This document shows positions 51,060-60,599 of a stretch of 64,000 nucleotides of DNA, piece after piece; the first letter of the stretch is position 1; every line of letters begins with the position of its first letter. The position numbers and the translations under genes are program-made. Origin of the DNA: Candidatus Ruthia magnifica str. Cm (Calyptogena magnifica) (GTDB lineage Bacteria; Pseudomonadota; Gammaproteobacteria; PS1; Pseudothioglobaceae). The stretch lies in assembly GCF_000015105.1 (NCBI RefSeq), contig NC_008610.1, forward strand, positions 372,001-436,000, given 5' to 3'. The notes beneath the pieces were generated by a model, which saw nothing but the letters and a program-made list of their open reading frames with translations, did not search any database and had not been told where the DNA came from.

Positions 51060-52415
51060 CTACCAGGAAGGGCGGCGAATTTTTAGCAAAGGATCTTTTT
51101 GAATGTTTTTGTTTTTAATTTTAATCTTTTCATCAAAATTTCTAGCGATAAAGCCAAGTTCTGGCTTGATATCACGCATCGGAATCCACACTCTATAGCC
51201 ACTACCCTTGGCAACATTTAACACTTCGTTATGTTCAGTTAGCATCGATTTAATAGTGGTATTAAAACAACCATTAGGCAAGATAACTTCAATAGAATCA
51301 CCCACACTAAATTTATTCTTAGCTTCGATAAAAGCCTTGCCATCTTTATAATCTAGGATTTCTCCCACTACTTGTTGCTTATTTGAGCGTGAATAATTAT
51401 CAAAATAAGTTTGTAATTCTTCTGGTTGGTGTCTTTGATAAAAGCCATCGGTATACCCTCGATTGGCAAGATTTTCTAGCACACCAAAGGCATCTTTATT
51501 AAATTCATGACCAGCAACAGCATCATCAATGGCTTGTCGATATACTTGTGCTGTGCGTGCAGCGTAGTAATGTGATTTGGTTCTACCCTCGATTTTGAGT
51601 GAATCAATCCCAATAGCTGTGAGTGTGTGTACGTGCTCAACGGCGCGTAAGTCTTTAGAATTCATAATATAAGTACCATGTTCATCCTCAAAAGCTGGCA
51701 TCAACTCACCAGGACGACTTTGTTCTTCAAGTAGCACAATTTGATTTTCAGAAGTTTTAATTTCAACTGCTTTAATATCACCCTCAAGAGTTTCTTCGGC
51801 TTGTTTGACGTCATATTTCCAACGACAAGAATTGGTGCATGAACCTTGGTTTGGGTCACGGTGATTAAAATAACCTGATAACAAACAACGACCAGAATAA
51901 GCAATACACAGTGCGCCATGCACAAATACTTCTAATTCAATATCTGGGCATTCTTGGCGAATTTCTTTAACTTCATCTAATGACAACTCACGCGAAAGAA
52001 TAATGCGATTAATATCCACATTTTTCCAAAATTTTACCGTTGCGTAATTAATCGCATTTGCCTGAACTGATAAATGAATAACTTGATTTGGAAATTTTTC
52101 TTTCACCATCATGATTAAGCCAGGGTCTGCCATAATCAAAGCATCAGGATTAAGATTAACGATAGGTTCAATATCTTTCATGTAAGTTTTAATCTTGCTA
52201 TTGTGTGGAATGATGTTTGAGGCAACAAAGAATTTTTTATTATTTGCATGCGCCTCAAGTATACCTCGTTCTAAAGTCTTACTATCAAATGAGTTATTAC
52301 GCACTCTAAGGCTGTATCTTGGTTGTCCTGCATAGATAGCATCTGCACCGTAAGCATAAGCATAGCGCATATGTTTAAGACTGCCAGCAGGAGAGAGTAG
52401 TTCTGGTTTTTTCAT
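51060..52415 (-). CDS. yegQ: U32 family peptidase-like tRNA hydroxylation protein (YegQ/TrhP)
   Basis: The 451-residue protein matches E. coli YegQ (TrhP) in length. That protein is required for prephenate-dependent 5-hydroxyuridine formation at tRNA wobble positions. Visible family sequences are MKKPELLSPAGSLKHMRYAYAYGADAIYAG, the U32 signature around ELEVFVHGALCIAYSGRCLLSG, CTNSCRWKYDV with paired cysteines, and SLKIEGRTKSHYYAART. I start at ATG 52415; the in-frame ATG at 52433 adds six residues. It diverges from a methyltransferase gene. Confidence 0.92.
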   Translation of the reverse strand: MKKPELLSPAGSLKHMRYAYAYGADAIYAGQPRYSLRVRNNSFDSKTLERGILEAHANNKKFFVASNIIPHNSKIKTYMKDIEPIVNLNPDALIMADPGLIMMVKEKFPNQVIHLSVQANAINYATVKFWKNVDINRIILSRELSLDEVKEIRQECPDIELEVFVHGALCIAYSGRCLLSGYFNHRDPNQGSCTNSCRWKYDVKQAEETLEGDIKAVEIKTSENQIVLLEEQSRPGELMPAFEDEHGTYIMNSKDLRAVEHVHTLTAIGIDSLKIEGRTKSHYYAARTAQVYRQAIDDAVAGHEFNKDAFGVLENLANRGYTDGFYQRHQPEELQTYFDNYSRSNKQQVVGEILDYKDGKAFIEAKNKFSVGDSIEVILPNGCFNTTIKSMLTEHNEVLNVAKGSGYRVWIPMRDIKPELGFIARNFDEKIKIKNKNIQKDPLLKIRRPSW

Positions 52416-52462
52416 AGTTGTATATTTTATCATCAGCAGTTTATTAAATACCCTTATGTATA

Positions 52463-53062
52463 ATGAGACGTGATATGTTTACAAAAAAAGATATTCCAAG
52501 ATTAAAGCAAGATTTAACCATTCAAACAAATTTACTTGGGATTGATTTAACTCTAAAAACTCGCTGGGGTGTGTTTAGTCCTCGTTCTATTGATGATGGC
52601 ACTGAATTATTCATGAAGCATTTAAGAATTTCCAATGATGATAAATGCCTTGATTTAGGCTGTGGTTATGGCCCTATTGGTTTAGCAGTCGCCAAGTCTT
52701 GTCCACAAGGAGAAGTGCACATGGTAGATAAAGATTTTGTTGCTGTTGAGTTGTCAAACATCAATGTCAAACTTAATCATATTAACAATGCACAGGCTTA
52801 TTTGTCAAATGCGTTTTTAAGTGTTAACAAAACAAATTATTTTGATAAAATATTATCAAATGTACCTGCGAAAGTAGGCAGAGAACAGCTTAGTATTATT
52901 TTGTATGATGCTTATGATGCGTTAAAACCAAATGGTAAAATAATGTTTGTAAGCATTAATGGCTTAAGACATTTTATTAAAGACAATTTTAAATCCGTAT
53001 TTGGTAATTATAAAAAACTCAAACAAGGACAAAAATACACAATTTCTCAGGCGATTAAATAG
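52463..53062 (+). CDS. Class I SAM-dependent methyltransferase (RsmC/MTS family-like)
   Basis: The 199-residue protein is one MTS-type domain: WGVFSPRSIDDGTELF, the SAM motif CLDLGCGYGPIGLAVA (about 71-86) and MVDKDFVAVELSNINV. In place of the NPPF motif of N-methyltransferases it has ILSNVPAKVGREQL (about 134-147). That SNxPAK form is seen in a distinct set of small methyltransferases of unassigned target, so RsmC activity should not be assumed. An alternative start is ATG 52475 (MFTKKD). Confidence 0.8.
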   Translation: MRRDMFTKKDIPRLKQDLTIQTNLLGIDLTLKTRWGVFSPRSIDDGTELFMKHLRISNDDKCLDLGCGYGPIGLAVAKSCPQGEVHMVDKDFVAVELSNINVKLNHINNAQAYLSNAFLSVNKTNYFDKILSNVPAKVGREQLSIILYDAYDALKPNGKIMFVSINGLRHFIKDNFKSVFGNYKKLKQGQKYTISQAIK

Positions 53063-53112
53063 AAAATATGAGTAAAATACTCAGCAATTAAGTATTAAAG
53101 GAGTAATACAAG

Positions 53113-53442
53113 ATGGACGTAATGGACAGAATTCAACAGCAAGTAGACAGTGCAGCAATTATACTTTATATGAAGGGTACGCCACAATTTCCACAATGTG
53201 GCTTTTCCGCTACAGCAGCGAGAACGCTTGCCTCAACAGGTGTTGAGTTTACCTATGTTAATATTTTTGAAGACCAAGAAGTCTTTCAGAGCTTACCTGT
53301 ATTTGCAGACTGGCCAACATTCCCGCAAATTTATTTCAACTCAGAGTTAGTGGGTGGTGGCGATATTATTGTTGAAATGGCTGATATGGGTACTTTAAAG
53401 GGTGAAATGGAAAAAGCTAGCGAAAAATTCGACACCAAGTAG
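53113..53442 (+). CDS. grxD: Monothiol CGFS glutaredoxin (Grx4 family)
   Basis: The 109-residue single-domain glutaredoxin carries the CGFS active site in PQFPQCGFSATAARTL (about 27-42). It also has the glutathione-binding WPTFPQIYFNSELVGGGDI, where the family has WPTxPQ and GGxDI. CGFS glutaredoxins bind and transfer [2Fe-2S] clusters, often with BolA or other Fe-S assembly partners. This fits a cell with many Fe-S enzymes (IspG, NadA, LeuC, RlmN). An AAAGGAG ribosome site precedes the ATG. Confidence 0.96.
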   Translation: MDVMDRIQQQVDSAAIILYMKGTPQFPQCGFSATAARTLASTGVEFTYVNIFEDQEVFQSLPVFADWPTFPQIYFNSELVGGGDIIVEMADMGTLKGEMEKASEKFDTK

Positions 53443-53487
53443 TGTTTTATAGTTATACATAGTAGTATCATTTTTTAAGAGTTTTAT

Positions 53488-53567
53488 CTACTTTATTCTT
53501 AAAGTAGTAGGGAGTGGAGTTTTAACTATTTTTATCATGATAATAATAAAACTCTATCCTCTACTGC
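53488..53567 (+). terminator. Two overlapping alternative hairpins after grxD
   Basis: CTACTTTA/TAAAGTAG with a TTCT loop forms one 8-base hairpin (53488-53507). A larger 21-base stem with one mismatch and four G-U pairs (53504-53524 with 53547-53567) shares the GTAG, so the two exclude each other. They lie 45 bases after the grxD stop and probably end its transcript. Confidence 0.5.
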
Positions 53568-53829
53568 ACACTTATTATTGTATCTGTATAATTCCTGTCA
53601 ACAATAAATATCCAATATTTATTTAACTAAACCAAATGAAATATTTTATAGTAAAAAATTTGCCTAGAAATAAATAAGTCGCGCCGCTGGCAAGAGTAAA
53701 TAAATCACAGATTAGTTATATTAGTGATTGTTAATCAATTTTACTTGGCCACAAATTATGATTTGTAGAGATACCTTGGGGATAAAGTTAAAATCTTCTT
53801 AGCATCACCTTTTAAGCTGGAGTGTAATT
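53568..53829. other. Gene-free stretch after grxD
   Basis: About 260 bases without a recognisable gene. It may contain the vanished N-terminal nucleotidyltransferase part of the following remnant, but no motif (such as GSxxxG) could be found. Confidence 0.4.
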
Positions 53830-54355
53830 TAATTGTGTATGCCTTGGACAAGGTAAATAGTGCTTTAAAAGAAGGGCAATATTTCTTTATTGATTTAAGA
53901 GCGGAGTTGTTCCTATATGAGTTAAGCAGAAAAGAATTGATAATACTTGGGAATTTAACCTAAGAAAAATGTAAAAAAAATGGTGATTTTTGATTATGAT
54001 GAGTGGTTTTGTAGTATGAATGAATTTTTTCTAATTTTTAATTCTGTTTTTTGATAGAGGAAATTTAAAATAAGCAATTTTTATATTTTATTAAGTAGTA
54101 GAAAATTGTTACTCTTGTCTATTCTTAGTTTTAGCTTAATATAAACCTTATACTCATAATTTATAACATGGTGGTTCATCAAGATGAAATATTAATTGAT
54201 GTTTTTTACAAAATAACAAGTTTAAGCGTAGTTGTTTTCAGTTGCTTAAATAAGCCTATGTTAAAGCACACTATTCTATACATGATAAAATCATAGAAGA
54301 AGAATTAAACTATTTGAGTGAAAGAACAACTCACTTACAAACTTTAACCAAATAA
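53830..54355 (+). pseudogene. Nucleotidyltransferase/HEPN-domain protein remnant (HEPN part)
   Basis: Plus-strand frames give VYALDKVNSALKEGQYFFID, then YELSRKELIILGNLT and DFDYDEWFCSMNEFF. Later come SSRKLLLL, FQLLK, AYVKAHYSIHDKIIEEEL and YLSERTTHLQTLTK. This matches the C-terminal half of proteins combining a nucleotidyltransferase with a HEPN domain, whose end has an AYxxARYSxHYxIxxEEL pattern. HEPN and minimal nucleotidyltransferase pairs are often toxin-antitoxin or defence genes; the fused version has unknown function. Stops and shifts are frequent. Confidence 0.72.
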
Positions 54356-54386
54356 CTTTTCGAGAAAAAATTAAATTGAATATATT

Positions 54387-55046
54387 TTACAATCTTCTTA
54401 ATTGATGGCCTTGTTCTTTAAGCCAATTCTTGGCTTGATGATAGTTAGGCAAAATAGATTTAACTAATTGCCAAAACTCACTTTGATGATGCTTGTGTTT
54501 GATATGGGCAAGCTCATGTACAATAACATAATCAATTACATTCATTGGTGCCATGATGAGTAGATAATTTAAGTTAATATTATTAACGTGACTACAAGAC
54601 CCCCATTTGGTTTTTTGTGCTTTAAGATACACCTTTTTGTAATTAAGTTGGTGTAAGTCGGCATAGTAATCAAGTCTGGGTAGAGCAATGTTTCTAAATG
54701 TGTTTTTATACCATGTGTGAAAATGCGTTTTACCATCGCCACTTAAATAAAAGTTCGTACCATCAAAATGTATTTGTGGTTTTTGCATGTGTATGAGTTT
54801 AAGTGGGTAGGTGTTACCTAAATACAAAAGATCTTCGTCCTCATGGTAATGCATTTTTCGTTTGGTGTTTTTAATCAGCGCTTGTTTTTTTTCAATCCAG
54901 TGTTGCTTTTCACGGATAAAACTTTCAATTTTTTTGATACTTAGCCTGTTTGGTGTACGTATCAATAGTTCTGCATTGTCAGAAATTTGTAAGCTTAGTG
55001 TTTTTCGCTTAGAGCGAATAAGTTGATATTTCATGAGTTGAATCAT
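54387..55046 (-). CDS. DUF45 (YgjP-like) M48-type zinc metallopeptidase
   Basis: The 219-residue soluble protein has the family's N-terminal strand-rich region (RSKRKTLSLQISDNAELLIRTP). The diagnostic KTKWGSCSHVNNINLN comes next, then the zinc motif VIVHELAHIKHKHHQSEFW near residue 178, where HELAH plus a later HxxxFW is typical. It resembles E. coli YgjP, whose physiological role is unclear. The alternative start ATG 55031 (MKYQLIRSKRK) is likely closer to the family. It lies between two decayed genes. Confidence 0.85.
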   Translation of the reverse strand: MIQLMKYQLIRSKRKTLSLQISDNAELLIRTPNRLSIKKIESFIREKQHWIEKKQALIKNTKRKMHYHEDEDLLYLGNTYPLKLIHMQKPQIHFDGTNFYLSGDGKTHFHTWYKNTFRNIALPRLDYYADLHQLNYKKVYLKAQKTKWGSCSHVNNINLNYLLIMAPMNVIDYVIVHELAHIKHKHHQSEFWQLVKSILPNYHQAKNWLKEQGHQLRRL

Positions 55047-55120
55047 TTATTAAAACCAGTATAGAATGTTATTTTAATTTGTATATGAAAAGCTCTTATC
55101 TAAAAGATAGTGGAGAAATC

Positions 55121-55406
55121 ATGGCAATAAATAATAAAAAGGCAGATAATGACAATATACAAAATTCTTAACCAATAAAACTAGAACATGAAATATATGT
55201 TTATGATGCAATGGTGAATTAGTTTACATTCTGGCGTGACTAAGATTGATTTTTATAAAGTACTTGGCATGATTGATGGAGATGTGTAAAGTATTCAACG
55301 TTTTGTATTATCAATTGTTGGTTTGTTTAAATTAAATGGTATTTTTGAAAAAATATTTGAAGTAATTAAAGATAACGATACAGCACAAAAACTAAGTAGC
55401 AATTAA
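55121..55406 (+). pseudogene. Small unrecognised gene, decayed
   Basis: A GGAG site precedes ATG 55121 (MAINNKKADNDNIQNS, stop). In other frames IKLEHEIYVYDAMVN, LHSGVTKIDFYKVLGMIDGD and SIQRFVLSIVGLFKLNGI, FEKIFEVIKDNDTAQKLSSN, then TAA follow. This looks like a protein of about 95 residues killed by a few point mutations and a frameshift. I do not recognise the family. It lies between the divergent DUF45 gene and the end of purL. Confidence 0.5.
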
Positions 55407-55439
55407 TCATAACTTTTTAAATAATTGTTAAAGTTTGTA

Positions 55440-58400
55440 TTAATCAACCCAAGCTCTAGCGTTTTCAAATATTCTCATCCATGGGCTGCGTTCATGCCAG
55501 TTTTTTGGATAGTGTGAGTTTTGTACCGTTCTGAATACTCTTTCTGGATGTGGCATCATGATGGTAACTTGTCCAGATTTACTGGTAACACCTGCTGTGG
55601 CAAAATCTGAGCCATTTGGATTGTGTGGGTAATTTTGTGTTGGTTTGCCACCATGATCAACATATTGCATGATTGAATGGTTTTTATCCATTTTAGGTGC
55701 AAAGCTTGCACGACCTTCGCTATGAGCAATGGCAATTGGCATGATTGAGCCTGCCATATCTTTTAAAAAAATTGAGTTTGATTGTTTAATTTTAACTGAG
55801 GAAAAACGCGCTTCAAACTGCTCTGAAACATTACGATGAAAACTTGGCCAGTGTGATGAGCCAGGGATAATGTCTGTTAAATTAGACATCATTTGACAGC
55901 CATTACAAACACCGAATGCAAAACTGTCTTTTCTAGAAAAAAAAGCTTCAAATTCATCTTTAGTACGCTCGTTGTACAAAATAGAGCTGGCCCAACCACG
56001 TCCTGCACCAAGCACATCGCCATAAGAAAAACCACCACAAGCTACCAAACCTTTAAAATCAGCTAGGAAGACTTTATCAGATAAAATATCACTCATATGT
56101 ACATCAATGGCATCAAATTCAGCTTTTGTGAACGCAGCACTCATTTCTATCTGTCCGTTAATACCTTGTTCTCTTAGAATAGCAATTTTTGGTTTTACTG
56201 AGCTTAGGATATAAGGTGCTGAAACCGATTTATTAATATCAAAACTAGGGTTAATTTTGATACCTGGAGTATTATGAGCTATATTATTAAATTCTTGTTC
56301 GGCACAATTAGGTTTATCTCTTAACTTAGCGATTTCAAATGAAGTGGTTGACCATAAGGATTGTAATTTAGCCCTTGGTTTATTGTAAATAATTTTATCA
56401 TTTACAATGATTTCAATTGTATCAGTATGATTAATCGAAGCAATTTTGTGTGTACAGTTTGACAATCCAACGTAGTTTAAAAGGTTAGTAACAGTCTGTT
56501 TATTTTTCGCTTTAACTTGAATAACACAACCTAACTCTTCATTAAACAAATCCTCAATTTTACCATTAGAAGTAATATTTAAGCCACAATGTGAAGCAAA
56601 TGCCATTTCCATTAAAGTGGTGATAACACCGCCATCACTCCTATCATGATAAGCACTGATTAAGCCCTCTTTATTAAACTGATTGATGACTGTAAAAAAG
56701 TTTTTAAACACAGAAGCATCATCAAGATTAGGTGCATCTTTACCGACTTGGTTATAAACTTGTGCCAAACAAGAGCCCCCCATTCTATTTTTTCCAAAGC
56801 CAAGATCAATCAACAATAACTCGCTATCTTGGTCAGTTTCAAGTAGTGGTGTAAGTTGCAAGCGAACATCAGGGGTTTTAGAAAAAGCAGTAATAATGAG
56901 CGAAAGTGGAGCGGTGACTGATTTATCCTCACCTTGTTCCTGCCATGAAGTTTTCATGCTCATTGAGTCTTTACCTACAGGTACTGTCAAACCTAATTCT
57001 GGGCATAAATCCATACCTATAGCTTTAACGGCTGAGAATAATTTTGCGTCTTCATTTGTATGTCCATTGGCACTCATCCAGTTGGCACTTAAACTAATGT
57101 GGTGAATATCTTCTACAAAGCCACCTAATATATTGGTTAAAGCTTCACCAATTGTCATTCTAGCTGCAGATTCAGCATTACACAATGCCAAAGGTGTTTT
57201 TTCACCCAAAGACATGATTTCACCTTGGTAGTTTGTGTAGTCTGCTAACGATATAGCACAATCTGCAACAGGTACTTGCCACGGCCCTATAAATTGGTCA
57301 CGTGCGACTAAGCCGGTGACGCTTCTATCGCCAATGGTAATTAAGAAATTTTTACTGGCAATGGTTGGAAGTTGTAATAGTCTAGAAATACCGTCATCAA
57401 TAGTGATATTATTAGTATTCAATGCATTAAGATGATCACTTTCTGAGCGTACATTAATACTGATTTTTGGTGGATTGCCAAGCAGAACATCCATGGGTAT
57501 ATTAATGGGGTTGTTGTCAAATAATTCATCGTTCAAGATAAGTACTTGTTCCTTGGTTGATTCACCTAGCACTGCAAAAGGCGCCCGCTCACGAGTACAA
57601 ATATCTGTAAATATCTTAAGATTTTTTTCCTCAATCGCTAACACGTAACGTTCTTGTGATTCATTACACCAAATTTCAAGTGGTGACATTTTAAAATCAT
57701 CATTGGGAATAGCACGCAATTGGAATCGTCCACCTCTAGCAGAATCATTCACCAGTTCAGGCAAGCCATTAGACAAGCCACCTGCGCCAATATCGTGAAT
57801 AGAAACAATCGGATTGTCTTTGCCCATATTGGTACAGCTATCAATCACCTCTTGAGCGCGCCTTTGCATTTCAGGATTAGCACGTTGCACTGAAGTAAAA
57901 TCTAAATCCTCGTTTTGCTCACCACTTTTAATACTTGATGCTGTACCACCACCCAAGCCGATTAACATTGCTGGGCCACCTAAAACGATAATCTTACTTC
58001 CCACTGGAATATTACCTTTTTTAATGTGTTGTTCTTGAATATGCCCCAAACCACCTGCCAACATAATTGGCTTATGATAGCCACGCACGTCGCCATTCGG
58101 TGTTTTTTGTTCAAAAGTTCTAAAATAGCCCAAGGTGTTTGGACGACCAAATTCATTATTAAAACTAGCTGTCCCAATTGGTCCTTCAAGCATAATATCA
58201 AGTGCTGATTTAATTTTATTGGGCTTTCCATAATTAATCTCCCAAGGCTGTTGAGCATTTTTAATGTTTAAATTAGAAACACTAAATCCACATAAACCTA
58301 CTTTAGGCTTGGAACCTTGACCTGTCGCGCCTTCATCGCGAATTTCCCCACCAGAGCCTGTGGCTGCTCCTGAATGAGGCGCAATAGCAGTAGGATGGTT

Positions 58401-59264
58401 ATGAGTTTCAACTTTCATCAAAATTGCTCGATGTTCTTTTGAAGTGACGTATTTGCCCTTGGTATTTGCATAAAAACGTTCACCCTGATAACCCGCCATC
58501 ACCGCTGAATTATCTGAATAAACACTTAATAACCCTTCTGGATGTTGATGATAAGTATTGCGGATCATAGAAAATAGGCTTTTTACTTGAGACTTGCCAT
58601 TAATCATCCAATCCGCATTAAAAATTTTATGCCGACAATGTTCTGAGTTTGCTTGTGCAAACATCATCAATTCAATATCTGTAGAATTGCGCTTTAGTTT
58701 GGTAAAACTATCCACTAAATAGTTAATATCACCACTCGATAATGCTAGACCCAATTCTATATTAATACGTTCTAGTATAGATTTTCCCTCAGCTAAAATA
58801 TTAATATTTGCTAATAGTCGAGGCTCAAAATTGTCAAAAATTAAATGCGCATCATCAATTGAACTAAGTTCTGATTCGGTCATTTTGTCCATGATGATAG
58901 ATAAAATTGCCTTTTTATCTGTGATTTTTTTATCAAGATGATAAATCACCCCACGCTCAATACGATGCACCTTTTCAAGCCCGCACAAATGCAAAATATC
59001 ACTCGCCTTTGACGACCAAGGCGAGATTGTACCAAGGCGTGGAATAATAATAATTTGCATGTCATTGGTTATTTCAACATAAGAGCCGTAACTTAAAAGT
59101 TCTTCAAGTGTAATTACTTCATTATCAGTCAGTAAACTTTCATAATTTACAAAATGCACAAACTCAGTATTGATTAATTTGACCCCAAGCCGAGCTATTT
59201 TTTTATTAAGCATATCTTGCTTAAAATCACTTAATGCTTGAATGTGTTGAATAGTTTTTATCAT
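55440..59264 (-). CDS. purL: Phosphoribosylformylglycinamidine synthase (single-chain PurL)
   Basis: Large single-polypeptide form (1274 residues) of the fourth step in purine synthesis. The N-terminal PurS-like domain precedes FGAM synthetase blocks MFAQANSEHCRHKIFNADW, KVETHNHPTAIAPHSGAATGSGGEIRDE and VGKDSMSMKT. The C-terminal glutaminase domain has the nucleophile in FAFGVCNGCQMM and the triad His/Glu region MMPHPERVFR. Length matches the proteobacterial type, so no separate purS or purQ is needed. No clear ribosome binding site is seen before ATG 59264. Confidence 0.98.
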   Translation of the reverse strand: MIKTIQHIQALSDFKQDMLNKKIARLGVKLINTEFVHFVNYESLLTDNEVITLEELLSYGSYVEITNDMQIIIIPRLGTISPWSSKASDILHLCGLEKVHRIERGVIYHLDKKITDKKAILSIIMDKMTESELSSIDDAHLIFDNFEPRLLANINILAEGKSILERINIELGLALSSGDINYLVDSFTKLKRNSTDIELMMFAQANSEHCRHKIFNADWMINGKSQVKSLFSMIRNTYHQHPEGLLSVYSDNSAVMAGYQGERFYANTKGKYVTSKEHRAILMKVETHNHPTAIAPHSGAATGSGGEIRDEGATGQGSKPKVGLCGFSVSNLNIKNAQQPWEINYGKPNKIKSALDIMLEGPIGTASFNNEFGRPNTLGYFRTFEQKTPNGDVRGYHKPIMLAGGLGHIQEQHIKKGNIPVGSKIIVLGGPAMLIGLGGGTASSIKSGEQNEDLDFTSVQRANPEMQRRAQEVIDSCTNMGKDNPIVSIHDIGAGGLSNGLPELVNDSARGGRFQLRAIPNDDFKMSPLEIWCNESQERYVLAIEEKNLKIFTDICTRERAPFAVLGESTKEQVLILNDELFDNNPINIPMDVLLGNPPKISINVRSESDHLNALNTNNITIDDGISRLLQLPTIASKNFLITIGDRSVTGLVARDQFIGPWQVPVADCAISLADYTNYQGEIMSLGEKTPLALCNAESAARMTIGEALTNILGGFVEDIHHISLSANWMSANGHTNEDAKLFSAVKAIGMDLCPELGLTVPVGKDSMSMKTSWQEQGEDKSVTAPLSLIITAFSKTPDVRLQLTPLLETDQDSELLLIDLGFGKNRMGGSCLAQVYNQVGKDAPNLDDASVFKNFFTVINQFNKEGLISAYHDRSDGGVITTLMEMAFASHCGLNITSNGKIEDLFNEELGCVIQVKAKNKQTVTNLLNYVGLSNCTHKIASINHTDTIEIIVNDKIIYNKPRAKLQSLWSTTSFEIAKLRDKPNCAEQEFNNIAHNTPGIKINPSFDINKSVSAPYILSSVKPKIAILREQGINGQIEMSAAFTKAEFDAIDVHMSDILSDKVFLADFKGLVACGGFSYGDVLGAGRGWASSILYNERTKDEFEAFFSRKDSFAFGVCNGCQMMSNLTDIIPGSSHWPSFHRNVSEQFEARFSSVKIKQSNSIFLKDMAGSIMPIAIAHSEGRASFAPKMDKNHSIMQYVDHGGKPTQNYPHNPNGSDFATAGVTSKSGQVTIMMPHPERVFRTVQNSHYPKNWHERSPWMRIFENARAWVD

Positions 59265-59269
59265 TTAAA

Positions 59270-59960
59270 ATATTTTTATTCTAATTTTATTTTTGCACTT
59301 TTGGCAACTAAACCACCTTTTCTAGCAACAGTTTAATTTTTATTTAAACCTTTTATTTATTCATTTTTACTAGTCTCAGCAGTGGATGCTTCAGCTAACA
59401 TATTGAGCAGCAATTCTAAACTACTTATATTATTCCTTAACGACTCTTTGTGTAGTCCTTTAAATTTTTTGTATTCTTGGGTATTTATCTTACTCCAAGA
59501 TTGTAGAATTTCATTAGTTAAAATAGCATATTCAACATCTTCTTTGGTACTACATTTTTATCATTCATTAATCAAATTTTTGCGAATTTCAATAGATTTT
59601 AGTCTCTGATTAATTCATTTCCCATTATAACTCTTTTGATGATAACTTTGAATAGCATGATTAATTACAAGTTCTAAGTCGTAAATTTTATCAACTATAT
59701 CATTACCAATCTTAGCTAGTCAAAATTTAAATGGCTTGACTTTTAACGAGGGAATAGATTAAATTAGTCTAAAAATAGCTTTAGTATTTGCCACATTAGT
59801 TAAATAATATTTTCAACTGCCATAATCTGGGGACAGCTCATATTCATTTTGTTTTAGTTTTTTAAAAAGTATTCCAATATTTACATGTAGGAGGTCTTAG
59901 CATTCACCATTGAAAATATCATTTTTGTTGATCTTCCTCCAATTTTTACGGATAGATTTA
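59270..59960 (-). pseudogene. Prophage-type BRO-N antirepressor remnant
   Basis: Minus-strand frames give KSIRKNWRKINKNDIFNGE, then KKLKQNEYELSPDYG and KYYLTNVANTKAIFRLI. Next come SIPSLKVKPFKFWLAKIGN and RLKSIEIRKNLINE, EYKKFKGLHKESLRNNISSL and ELLLNMLAEASTAETSK. The last piece, VARKGGLVAKSAKIKLE, runs to the purL side. This order matches BRO-family antirepressor-like proteins of phages and genomic islands (EYKRHKGLKKESLRDNMTxxEL, LAEASTTEIS). Several stops disrupt it. It is the only phage-like sign in the window. Confidence 0.82.
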
Positions 59961-60599
59961 TCTTGAAATATAATAGGCTGAGTTTTTTAAATGACTTACT
60001 TGGTATTTTGTAGTTGTACCACAGTCTTTATTAATAGTTACTTGGACTTGAATTTTAACTATCTTCTAAAACGTCAGTAATACAATCATTTAGTACATTA
60101 TAATTTGGATCAAGACTCTTCTTATCTTTGATAATTGCTTGCATATTTTGACACTAATAATCAGACAAATAAGACTTAGAATTTTCAATGATCTTGATTG
60201 TATTTTTTAACTTAATATTTTTTTTACAAAATCTCGTACACCTGAGCCTTTTCTTTAAATAAAAGATTAATGGTGATTTGTATTTCATTTGATGGATGTT
60301 TACTATATTTTTTTGAAATGCTTCTTCATTGGTTTTTGAGCGAATATGCGAACACAAAATTTGTGCAATTTGTTTACGATATTTCTTTTCCTCTATATTT
60401 CAGTTTATATAAGGTATAAATTGCTTTTATATGTTAGAGGCTTCATTTTATTTTAAACCTTTCATTCATTCGCTGTTCAATTTGAATGTCAATTTATTTT
60501 TTTGTTTTTGGACGTATAGAAAATAAAATTAAACCACTATTAATATTTACAACAGTAATATTCCAAAATTTTTTAATCATTCATGTTTCATAAATCACA
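59961..60599. other. Decayed stretch upstream of the BRO remnant
   Basis: No intact gene. Minus-strand pieces such as KDKKSLDPNYNVLNDCITDVLED (near 60090, given here only as a label) and NEEAFQKNIVNIHQMKY (near 60320) look once-coding but match nothing I recognise. They may belong to the same lost mobile segment. Confidence 0.4.

Noticed and set aside
53640-53830. LpxD-like N-terminal fragment
   Set aside because: Short resemblance in one frame (VAPLARVNKSQISYIS) without the hexapeptide repeats; too weak to call.
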